Shown here piece by piece: positions 57,252-64,000 of a DNA stretch of 64,000 nucleotides. Every line of letters begins with the position of its first letter. Within the stretch, counting starts at the first letter, position 1. Origin of the DNA: an uncultured Opitutales bacterium (GTDB lineage: Bacteria; Verrucomicrobiota; Verrucomicrobiia; Opitutales; Intestinicryptomonadaceae); assembly GCA_944390805.1 (NCBI GenBank), contig CALXQW010000002.1, positions 22,334-86,333 on the forward strand, written 5' to 3'. Under the pieces are notes generated by a model. The model was not told where the DNA came from. It made no database searches and was given only the letters and a program-made list of their open reading frames with translations. The translations under genes were made by a program, and so were the position numbers.

Positions 57252-58661
57252 ATGGATCCCGTAATCATAAATTTGGCATATATAGTATCGTCGGTACTGT
57301 TTATTCTGGGAATTAAAATGCTCGGAAAGGCCGATACGGCAAGGAAGGGAAATCTTGTATCGGCGGCGGGCATGCTCATTGCCATAATATTTACACTATT
57401 CGACAGAAAAATACTCGATACGGCAGATCCTGTATCTTGGGCGCTGCTGATAGGTGGTCTTCTGATAGGCACCGTTGTTGGATTTACAGTGGCAAAGAAA
57501 GTAAAGATGACATCGATGCCTGAGATGGTCGCTTTGCTAAATGGATTCGGCGGACTTGCAAGCCTTCTGGTAGGCTGGGTTGAATTCCATTTCGACGGAA
57601 TTGCAGGAATTGATATATCGCTGTTTACAAAAGTATCGGTTATAATTACCATACTCATAGGCGGCCTGACATTTACAGGAAGCGTCTATGCTTGGGGAAA
57701 ATTGTCGGGCAAGATATCTGGCAGAGCCAAGGTTTTCAAAGGGCAGAAAGCTTTCAACGCTGTGATTGCCGCAGCTCTTGTTATTGTGAGCGCGGTATTT
57801 TGCGTAATCAATGGCTGGGAAGCCGGCTATGCGGTCATGATTGCGGCAATAGTGCTGTCTTTGGCTTTGGGCGTATTTGCAGTTATGCCTATAGGCGGCG
57901 GCGACATGCCGGTTGTGATATCTCTTTTAAATAGCTTAAGCGGTCTTGCGGCAAGCGCGGCGGGCTTTGTAATTCATAACAATGTTCTTATAGTGGCGGG
58001 CTGCCTTGTTGGAGCCAGCGGCGTGATACTTACAGTGATCATGTGCAAGGCCATGAACAGAACGCTTTACAATGTGCTGTTCTCCGGATTCGGCGCAAGC
58101 TCTCAGAAGGGCGGAGACGAAGTCAGCGGAGAGATGAAGGCAATATCTGTGGACGACGCCTACTATGTGCTTGAGGCTGCCCAAAGCGTTGTAATAATTC
58201 CTGGCTACGGCATGGCGGTTGCGCAGGCGCAGCACGCAGTAAAGGAACTGGGAGAGCTTCTCGAGAATAATGGTGCGCAGGTACAGTATGCCATACATCC
58301 TGTTGCGGGCAGAATGCCGGGCCACATGAATGTTCTTTTAGCTGAGGCCGATGTTCCGTACGAACAACTAAGGGAAATGGCAGATGTAAATCCGATAATG
58401 GAAACGGTTGACGTTGCCATTGTAATAGGCGCAAACGACGTGGTAAATCCTGCTGCGGCGCAAGATAGTTCCAGTCCTATATACGGAATGCCGATAATAG
58501 AAGCGTACAAGGCAAAAACCGTGTTCTGCCTGAAACGCGGACAAGGAGCAGGATTCTCCGGATTGGTAAACAAGCTGTTCTTCATGCCAAACACACGCAT
58601 GATTTACGGCGACGCAAAAACTACCATTACGGAACTTGTCGCAAAATTCAAAGACAAGTAA
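57252..58661 (+). CDS. pntB: NAD(P) transhydrogenase beta subunit
   Basis: 469 residues. Nine or so membrane helices, then the NADP(H)-binding domain III (~290-469). Seen: SMPEMVALLNGFGGLASLLVGW, MPIGGGDMPVVISLLNSLSG, VIIPGYGMAVAQAQHAVKEL, VAGRMPGHMNVLLAEADV, IVIGANDVVNPAA. The enzyme uses the ion gradient to drive NADPH formation from NADH. Last gene of the operon, with a strong terminator after it. Confidence 0.98.
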   Translation: MDPVIINLAYIVSSVLFILGIKMLGKADTARKGNLVSAAGMLIAIIFTLFDRKILDTADPVSWALLIGGLLIGTVVGFTVAKKVKMTSMPEMVALLNGFGGLASLLVGWVEFHFDGIAGIDISLFTKVSVIITILIGGLTFTGSVYAWGKLSGKISGRAKVFKGQKAFNAVIAAALVIVSAVFCVINGWEAGYAVMIAAIVLSLALGVFAVMPIGGGDMPVVISLLNSLSGLAASAAGFVIHNNVLIVAGCLVGASGVILTVIMCKAMNRTLYNVLFSGFGASSQKGGDEVSGEMKAISVDDAYYVLEAAQSVVIIPGYGMAVAQAQHAVKELGELLENNGAQVQYAIHPVAGRMPGHMNVLLAEADVPYEQLREMADVNPIMETVDVAIVIGANDVVNPAAAQDSSSPIYGMPIIEAYKAKTVFCLKRGQGAGFSGLVNKLFFMPNTRMIYGDAKTTITELVAKFKDK

Positions 58662-58683
58662 AAAAGATTTCGTTTTATTTGTG

Positions 58684-58719
58684 GCGCGCCCGAGAGCAAC
58701 ATTTCGGGCGCGCTTTTTT
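58684..58719 (+). terminator. Terminator of the transhydrogenase operon
   Basis: GCGCGCCCGA (58684-58693) and TCGGGCGCGC (58704-58713), then six T. Confidence 0.93.
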
Positions 58720-58844
58720 GATTCGGGAAAGGAGAAAATATAAAAGGCAATATATAAAAAAGCCTTTTGTTAAGTTTCGTACTTTAGAACTTTAATAGGC
58801 TTGAAAAATTTGCCGAATAGTGCTTTCGATAAAAGCCTTACTAT

Positions 58845-59528
58845 ATGGAAACGGATCCCATAATAAAAGTACGCAATCTGCACCACAAGTACCGTGAGGG
58901 CGACGGTTTTAAAGAGGTGTTGCACGGAATCAATCTCGATTTCGAGCGAGGAAGCATAGTTATTATAATGGGTCCGTCCGGATCGGGGAAGTCAACCCTG
59001 CTAAAGCTTATAGGCGCGCAGCTTACACTGCAAAGCGGCAACATTGAAGTTGCCGGACACAAGCTGGAGGGAGCATCGCCGAAGATGCTCAGGAAGATAA
59101 GGAGAGATATAGGTTTTATATTCCAAAGCCACCATCTGCTTGGCTCCATAAATGTATGCCAAAATGTCCAGCTGCCATTGGCTTTCGATGAGAGAGTAAC
59201 GGCGGAATCTTCAAGGGAACGAGCTCTTGAAGTATTAAGAACTGTTGGAATTGCCGACCAAGCCTGGAAGAAGCCGGCACATTTGTCGGGCGGGCAGAAA
59301 CAGAGGGTTGCAATAGCAAGGGCGCTTGTAAGGAATCCGGCAATAGTATTGGCGGACGAACCGACCGCCTCGCTCGACGAAAAGAGCGGAAGAGAAGTTG
59401 TGCAGCTTATAAAGAAGATGTCTAAGAGCCTTGGGGTAAGCGTGGTGCTTGTCACGCACGACAACCGCATTCTCGATATTGCAGACCGTATTATACATCT
59501 TGTCGACGGCAGGCTCAAAGAAGAATAA
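58845..59528 (+). CDS. ABC transporter ATP-binding protein, DevA/LolD/MacB group
   Basis: 227 residues, complete ATPase. Walker A GPSGSGKSTLLKLI at ~44-57, Q-loop FIFQSHHLLGS, signature LSGGQKQRVAIARAL, Walker B VLADEPTASLD, and H-loop LVTHDNRILDIADRI. The last phrase and IGFIFQSHHLL are typical of the DevA subgroup of the lipoprotein/MacB-like exporters, which work with a DevC-type permease and DevB adaptor. Neither is in the window, so this is an orphan ATPase or its partners are elsewhere. A lone gene between pntB and guaB. Confidence 0.92.
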   Translation: METDPIIKVRNLHHKYREGDGFKEVLHGINLDFERGSIVIIMGPSGSGKSTLLKLIGAQLTLQSGNIEVAGHKLEGASPKMLRKIRRDIGFIFQSHHLLGSINVCQNVQLPLAFDERVTAESSRERALEVLRTVGIADQAWKKPAHLSGGQKQRVAIARALVRNPAIVLADEPTASLDEKSGREVVQLIKKMSKSLGVSVVLVTHDNRILDIADRIIHLVDGRLKEE

Positions 59529-59861
59529 TTCCCTCAGAAGAGCAACCCCAGCCTTAGATGACTTACATTTAGGCAAAATTCTCTAAGGCATTTATTGATT
59601 GCTTTATCTATGATATCTTTGCCGTCAGCATTAGACATGTACAATATTCGTATTTTGATAATATGAATTCTTATACTTATAACTTGGATAAGGAATAAAT
59701 AGACGCGGAAGCCTATTTTTTGGAAATAGCGGCTCTACATTTACACATTGATATTTAGCAACATATATTTTTCATTTTACAAAGAAGCAAAAAGCGCCTT
59801 GACAAGCCTTCATAACAATGACAATTTCTCCGAGGCAATAAACCTTTCAAAGGCACGGATT
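59529..59861. other. Gene-free interval upstream of guaB
   Basis: 333 bases. GCCTTAGA (59550-59557) and TCTAAGGC (59581-59588) form an 8-bp stem, followed by ATTTATT, a weak terminator for the ABC gene. A TTGACA at 59799-59804 with a CAATTT hexamer 17 bases on (59822-59827) is a candidate guaB promoter. No gene or known RNA seen. Confidence 0.45.
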
Positions 59862-61415
59862 ATGGATAATATTTTTGATAAAGATTTCTTTCTTCCGGCG
59901 GACAAATTCTTTAAGAGATACGCTCCGCAGGCGCTGACGTACGACGACGTATCTTTGGCTACGCAATATTCCGCTGTACTGCCAAAACAGACAAAACCGG
60001 ATACTTCTCTTTCAGCTACAATAAAGCTTTCGCTTCCGATAATATCATCCGATATGGACACCGTGACTGAGTCTCAGATGGCCATAGCAATGGCGCGCAA
60101 CGGCGGGTTGGGGCTCATACACTACAATATGGACTCCGCCCAGCAGGAATCGGAAGTTGCAAGGGTAAAGAATTACATACACGGGCTTATACAGGAGCCT
60201 ATAAAGGTTTCGCCAGATCAGCTTATAGGAGATGTGCTCCAAAAGATAGAGGAGCGCAAATACCGTTTTAGAACTTTCCCTGTTGTAGATAAAGACAGAA
60301 AACTGGTTGGGCTTTTGCCAGGTAGCGTGGTAAAGGAAAGATATGCGTCTATGCCTGTCAGCAAGGCTATGACTCCGCGTTCGGAAGTATTTACAATAAC
60401 ACAAAAGGAGCTGGGGAAAAACCCGATAGAGGCAGCCGACAAGTTTTTCACGGAGCATTTTGGAGTGCACAAGCTGCTGGTTGTCGATAATGACGACAAA
60501 CTCTGCGGCTTGTTTACCTTAAGCGACATAGAGAGAATTCTCGAAGAGCACAAACATCTCTTCAAACCCGCGAGAGACTCAAAATTCCGCCTTATTTGCG
60601 GAGCTGCGGTTGCGCCTATCAGAAAGCCTGACGGCAGCCTCGATGAGGACAGAATAATAACTCACATAGGCAATATGGTCGACAAGGGCCTCGACGTTGC
60701 TGCTGTTTCTACGGCGCATGGTTTTACAGAGGGCGTTGGCGATATAGTCCAGCTTGTAAGGAGAAACTTTAAGAAGCTCACCATTATTGCAGGAAACGTA
60801 ACGAGCGCCGCCGGAGTGGAATTTCTGGCCAAGAAGGGCGCCGACGCTATAAAAGTTGGGCAAGGACCCGGCTCAATCTGCACAACAAGAATGGTTGCCG
60901 GAGTTGGAATACCGCAGCTTACAGCTCTTTACGTATGCTCTAAGCAGGCCAAGAAGAGCGGAGTAAAGATAATTGCCGACGGCGGAATAACAAAGAGCGG
61001 CGACATGGTAAAGGCCCTCACCCTTGCCGACGCAATGATATGCGGAGGCCTGCTTGCGGGTTGCCCAGAAGCTCCAGGACAAATCATGGAAATAAACGGC
61101 AAGACCTACAAGCAGTACAGAGGCATGGGTTCCCTTTCTGCAATGAAGGCCGGCAGCGCTGCAAGATACGGGCACGATGTCAAAGACAAGTCAGACAAAA
61201 TTACAGCGGAAGGCGTTGAGGCGCTTAAGGAGGTTTCCATTCCGCTTGACGATCTTCTAGCTATGTATGTTGGCGGAATACAAAGCGGCATGGGTTATCT
61301 CGGCGCGAAGAATCTCGACGAGCTAAAGAAAAACGCCCGTTATGTTCTGGTTTCCGATGCTGGACGCAAAGAGGCAGCCCCGCACGATATCATAGAGGTA
61401 AAGACTGCAAAATAA
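59862..61415 (+). CDS. guaB: Inosine-5'-monophosphate dehydrogenase
   Basis: 517 residues from the ATG at 59862; a frame 38 codons longer lacks family support. Rate-limiting step to GMP: IMP to XMP with NAD. Seen: [38 protein letters not shown], two CBS domains (~105-235, with [19 protein letters not shown] and [19 protein letters not shown]), the catalytic loop [19 protein letters not shown] with the active-site Cys, and the flap [10 protein letters not shown], then the monovalent-cation region near the end. Flanked by a strong terminator. Confidence 0.97.
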   Translation: MDNIFDKDFFLPADKFFKRYAPQALTYDDVSLATQYSAVLPKQTKPDTSLSATIKLSLPIISSDMDTVTESQMAIAMARNGGLGLIHYNMDSAQQESEVARVKNYIHGLIQEPIKVSPDQLIGDVLQKIEERKYRFRTFPVVDKDRKLVGLLPGSVVKERYASMPVSKAMTPRSEVFTITQKELGKNPIEAADKFFTEHFGVHKLLVVDNDDKLCGLFTLSDIERILEEHKHLFKPARDSKFRLICGAAVAPIRKPDGSLDEDRIITHIGNMVDKGLDVAAVSTAHGFTEGVGDIVQLVRRNFKKLTIIAGNVTSAAGVEFLAKKGADAIKVGQGPGSICTTRMVAGVGIPQLTALYVCSKQAKKSGVKIIADGGITKSGDMVKALTLADAMICGGLLAGCPEAPGQIMEINGKTYKQYRGMGSLSAMKAGSAARYGHDVKDKSDKITAEGVEALKEVSIPLDDLLAMYVGGIQSGMGYLGAKNLDELKKNARYVLVSDAGRKEAAPHDIIEVKTAK

Positions 61416-61440
61416 GTTCCTTTTTAAAATCAAAATAAAG

Positions 61441-61478
61441 TAGGCTTCAAAGAGATATCCTCTGAAGCCTATTTTTTT
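61441..61478 (+). terminator. Terminator of guaB
   Basis: TAGGCTTCA (61441-61449) and TGAAGCCTA (61463-61471), then seven T. Confidence 0.9.
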
Positions 61479-61550
61479 ATATATGATTTATGAAGAGAAC
61501 TAAATACGCCGAAGAATCCCATAAAAAAACAATAATATCTTTCATCTGTA

Positions 61551-61583
61551 AACTTTCCAAAGAGGGCTTTTGAGAAAGTTTTT
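61551..61583 (+). terminator. Second, weaker hairpin with T tract
   Basis: AACTTTC (61551-61557) and GAAAGTT (61573-61579) with an inner pairing and four to five T. No gene lies between this and the guaB terminator, so it may be a back-up. Confidence 0.35.
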
Positions 61584-61700
61584 GCTATTCATTAAATAGG
61601 TAAAAAAGCTCTTTTATTCTTCTAAAAAATATCCGCCGATAGTTTTAGAAATATGGTATAGGTATATCTGCAATAAATAATGCAAAAGAACGCTTATCTA

Positions 61701-62060
61701 CTAGTACTCAACAGATATTTTTTTGCCTATAGATGTGGTTACACTTATGGTACCACCTGTGGAATTGATTACGATAGCATCGTAAGACTCTCCCATAATA
61801 GATTCTGCTGGAGATACGGCATTGCGCTTTACAAGGGTATTGTAGTCAACCATTTTAAGTTCGGTTTCCTGCAGATAAGTCTTGCCACCCTCCACTATTG
61901 AAGAAAGCTGTTTTTGTATTGCTCCAAGACGGGCGTTTTCCTGAATTTTAATTACAGCCGGAACAAAAACCAACGCAACCAGCACTATCACAACTATAGT
62001 TATGATAAGCTCTATAACTGCAAAAGCCCCTCTTTTTTTCATACGCAGGCATAATTTCAT
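61701..62060 (-). CDS. Pseudopilin-like protein with prepilin N-terminus
   Basis: 119 residues (ATG at 62060; one at 62042 is an alternative). Short basic leader KLCLRMKKRGA, then FAVIELIITIVVIVLVALVF, the hydrophobic helix with Glu expected at +5 of a type IV pilin or type II secretion pseudopilin. Cleavage after the Gly would put Glu at +6; cleavage after the Ala would put it at +5, unlike the usual G|FTLIE. The C-terminal half (NARLGAIQKQLSSIVEGGKT, SYDAIVINSTGG) is small and without Cys. It stands alone, with no pilus or secretion genes nearby. Confidence 0.8.
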   Translation of the reverse strand: MKLCLRMKKRGAFAVIELIITIVVIVLVALVFVPAVIKIQENARLGAIQKQLSSIVEGGKTYLQETELKMVDYNTLVKRNAVSPAESIMGESYDAIVINSTGGTISVTTSIGKKISVEY

Positions 62061-62226
62061 AGCAGATAAAAAAGGCAAGCAATTTTACCCAAGCTACTAT
62101 GGGGAAAAATCTTTTATAGAAGGTTTGCTTGACCTAACTTTCAACAAGCATTGTATTATCTAAAATTGAAAATATAAAGATGCCATAAGAAAATGGGGAC
62201 TATAAATCCATAAAGAAGAGGCCAAC

Positions 62227-63024
62227 ATGCAAAACTACGCTTCGGATCAAGTTCTTTTCGCCTTGCTGATAAGTTTTCTTGCGGGAATTTCCACATCCAT
62301 AGGAGGCGCAATATCTTATCTTATCAAGCGGGACAATATGAAGGTTATGTCCTACGGGCTAAGCTTCTCTGCGGGAGTTATGATCTACATATCCTTCATG
62401 GAAATACTGCCGCAAGGAATGAGCAGGCTGGGAGAGCATTTTTCTTCCGCCATGGCAGGCAAGGGAGCGGCTCTTGCATTGTTCTTCGTAGGAGCAGCTC
62501 TTACTGCTTTGATAGACCAGCTTGTGCCCGAACATATGTCGGCCGACATGCTCAAATGCGATTCAAAAAAAGGTGGACGCATAGGCAAGGTAGGCTTAAT
62601 GACCGCTCTGGCTCTTTGCGCCCACAACTTTCCAGAAGGACTTGCAGTATTTGCCTCAGGGCTGGATAGCATAGCTTTGGGGATTCCCATAGCCATAGCT
62701 ATAACACTGCACAATATACCAGAGGGAGTGACAGTTGCCCTACCCATCTACAACGCCACAGGAGACAGAAAAAAAGCTTTCTGGTGGGCAACCTGTTCCG
62801 GGCTTGCAGAGCCAATCGGAGCGTTTGTAGGATTCTTATTTATAGACTACCTGCTTAGCGCAGCCCTGCTTGGAGGGCTTTTTGCACTGATTGCCGGAAT
62901 AATGGTTTTCATATCTTTAGATGAACTTCTCCCAACAGCCCAGGAATACGGCAATGGACATCAATCCATATTCTGGGTGTTTCTCGGCATGGGAGTTATG
63001 GCGGCAAGCCTACTATTTATATAA
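62227..63024 (+). CDS. zupT: ZIP-family zinc transporter
   Basis: 265 residues, eight membrane helices. Metal-binding motifs in helices IV and V: ALCAHNFPEGLAVFASG and ITLHNIPEGVTVALP. Also FLAGISTSIGGAISY near the start and FISLDELLPTAQEYG near the end. It imports zinc and perhaps other divalent ions. Monocistronic; a GAAGAGGCC stretch 7-15 bases before the ATG may serve as ribosome-binding site. Confidence 0.95.
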   Translation: MQNYASDQVLFALLISFLAGISTSIGGAISYLIKRDNMKVMSYGLSFSAGVMIYISFMEILPQGMSRLGEHFSSAMAGKGAALALFFVGAALTALIDQLVPEHMSADMLKCDSKKGGRIGKVGLMTALALCAHNFPEGLAVFASGLDSIALGIPIAIAITLHNIPEGVTVALPIYNATGDRKKAFWWATCSGLAEPIGAFVGFLFIDYLLSAALLGGLFALIAGIMVFISLDELLPTAQEYGNGHQSIFWVFLGMGVMAASLLFI

Positions 63025-63094
63025 TGCAAATAAAAGAGCTTGTAAGAAGGTAAAAGAGCAACTCTGATGTTCACAGAATCCAAAATAGCAAATA

Positions 63095-63132
63095 CAAAAA
63101 AACCTCCGCAAACAATATGGCGGAGGTTTTCT
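63095..63132. terminator. Bidirectional terminator between zupT and the GH32 gene
   Basis: AACCTCCGC (63101-63109) and GCGGAGGTT (63120-63128), with T tracts in both directions. Serves convergent zupT (plus) and the minus-strand glycosidase. Confidence 0.88.
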
Positions 63133-63184
63133 AATTTTGGGCAGGAACAAGTAGTGGTAAAATATGGGGACAAGGCTTAGGAAG

Positions 63185-64000
63185 CTATCGAGATTCTTTT
63201 AATTCTGAATAGGTAAGTTTTCTAAGTTTTAACGGAGCAGATGAACATACGGATAAAGTTTGCGAATCTCCGGATATGGCGGTCTTTGCCGAATAAAAAT
63301 ATCCATCGCCAAAAAACGCCTCGGCGCTTAGAGTGTCCACAAATAATAATGCATCAAGATTGCCTTTAGAATCGGCAGAATAGATAAACTTTCCAAACGG
63401 CGATAGGGAAATTTCAATATCTGCATTTGGAGAGGTTTTAAGGTTTATGCGCAAAAGCTTGCCGCGCCAATCGGCAGGAGTAAATGATACAGATTTTAAA
63501 TCTGGGGAAAAGCCTTCTACTTTACCTATAGCGCTCTTCTCATCTCCAAAGGCATTTAAAATCTCCGCTGAAGGGCGCGCCTTCATAACATACAAACCGT
63601 CCTTCAAAGCCAAAGACACCTCGTAGGGCACGGACATGCACTGACTGAAGCACATCCCGTTTTTTGCAACCTCTGACGGATTTATCCTAAGCCAAGATAT
63701 GGCAATGCACCTTCCATCATAAACATTCTCAAAAAACTGCGTTGCATATACCCCTTTTGCTACACGGCGCGATACAAATTTATCGGCAGAAAAAATCTCT
63801 TTTAAGCTCTCCGAACCGTCTGCCTTCCTGCCTTTCTCCTCAATAAATTTACGCCCGTCGAAATCTCCCACGACATAGTTGAACGAAGCGTCTATCAAAA
63901 GCCACTTATATTCGCCCGTATTTTCAACCTTCAATTTTGCTATGTCCGGGCACTCGTAGAGGGCTTTGACAAAATCCGTGCGGGTCCAATCCTTGAGGTT
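63185..64000 (-). CDS. GH32 fructan-degrading glycosidase, C-terminal part (5' end outside window)
   Basis: Frame open from base 64000; the first residues are NLKDWTRTDFVKALYECPDI, the GH32 motif with the acid/base Glu in ECPD. Then W.L..DASFNYVVGDFDGRKF, the typical five-blade propeller end, and a beta-sandwich module with ILFVDTLSAEAFFGDG-like sequence (as in LVD.SS.E.F), then the end at 63185. The motifs are those of levanases, inulinases and invertases. The 271 residues shown lack the nucleophile region and any signal peptide, so location is unknown. With the GH2 and GH29 genes it supports a polysaccharide diet. Confidence 0.92.
   Translation of the reverse strand, partial: NLKDWTRTDFVKALYECPDIAKLKVENTGEYKWLLIDASFNYVVGDFDGRKFIEEKGRKADGSESLKEIFSADKFVSRRVAKGVYATQFFENVYDGRCIAISWLRINPSEVAKNGMCFSQCMSVPYEVSLALKDGLYVMKARPSAEILNAFGDEKSAIGKVEGFSPDLKSVSFTPADWRGKLLRINLKTSPNADIEISLSPFGKFIYSADSKGNLDALLFVDTLSAEAFFGDGYFYSAKTAISGDSQTLSVCSSAPLKLRKLTYSELKESR

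Noticed and set aside
61479..61550. 27-codon frame beginning ATGAAGAGAACT
   Set aside because: Very short, no ribosome-binding site, and it overlaps a hairpin after the guaB terminator.

Overview
The window is a bacterial chromosome segment of about 50 protein genes and one tRNA. It is most consistent with a Gram-negative, probably host- or gut-associated member of Verrucomicrobiota, class Opitutae or a relative. Signs are a Kdo transferase (so LPS), many secreted Sec-type proteins, secreted glycoside hydrolases (GH2, GH29, GH32), a membrane pyrophosphatase, a split three-gene transhydrogenase and Ile codon use rich in ATA. The phylum call is inference from gene content. No 16S gene, CRISPR array, prophage or insertion sequence was seen.

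Layout. 1-3.2 kb: 3' end of leuC, then a tandem pair of secreted paralogues. 3.4-8.7 kb: a large secreted protein of unknown function, a HAD hydrolase overlapping metF, and an unknown gene. 8.7-11 kb: hppA. 11.5-17 kb (minus strand): fumA-leuB-alaS. 17.3-24.4 kb (minus): a 1291-residue secreted beta-galactosidase and the nadK-yihY-pdxH cluster. 24.5-27.6 kb (plus): fabZ-fabF-waaA. 27.9-30.2 kb (minus): FmdB zinc ribbon, TPR lipoprotein, M50 protease and an FmdB-like protein without cysteines. 30.3-38 kb: an ECF sigma/anti-sigma pair divergent from a four-gene operon. 38.2-42.1 kb (minus): HAD, uvrB and a Sel1-repeat protein. 42.3-45.7 kb (plus): trpS, an acidic coiled-coil membrane protein and hisF. 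45.7-54.5 kb: secreted accessory proteins, with an alpha-L-fucosidase divergent from a LacI-type regulator. 54.6-61.4 kb (plus): an RNase D-like exonuclease, initiator tRNA, pntAA-pntAB-pntB, a DevA-like ABC ATPase and guaB. 61.7-64 kb: a pseudopilin-like protein, zupT and the truncated end of a GH32 enzyme.

The most interesting locus is 30358-38046. The first gene of the plus-strand operon carries an FHA-like fold, a split zinc ribbon and a P-loop GTPase of the double-GTPase type. The second starts with the signature of the GTPase-associated protein 1 N-terminal domain and is membrane anchored. The third is a 936-residue helical membrane protein, and the fourth a small two-helix membrane protein. 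Genes are coupled by stop/start overlaps, and the divergent sigma/anti-sigma pair suggests stress-controlled expression. This resembles the NTP-dependent conflict (immunity) systems predicted computationally in bacteria, but with partners I do not recognise.

Other points: a perfect 18-base palindrome in the promoter of the fucosidase gene is a likely LacI-family operator; an exported acetolactate decarboxylase-like protein has lost its metal ligands; the initiator tRNA departs from the usual anticodon-stem pattern. The enzymes suggest a polysaccharide-degrading organism using pyrophosphate-driven ion pumping and transhydrogenation in its energy economy.
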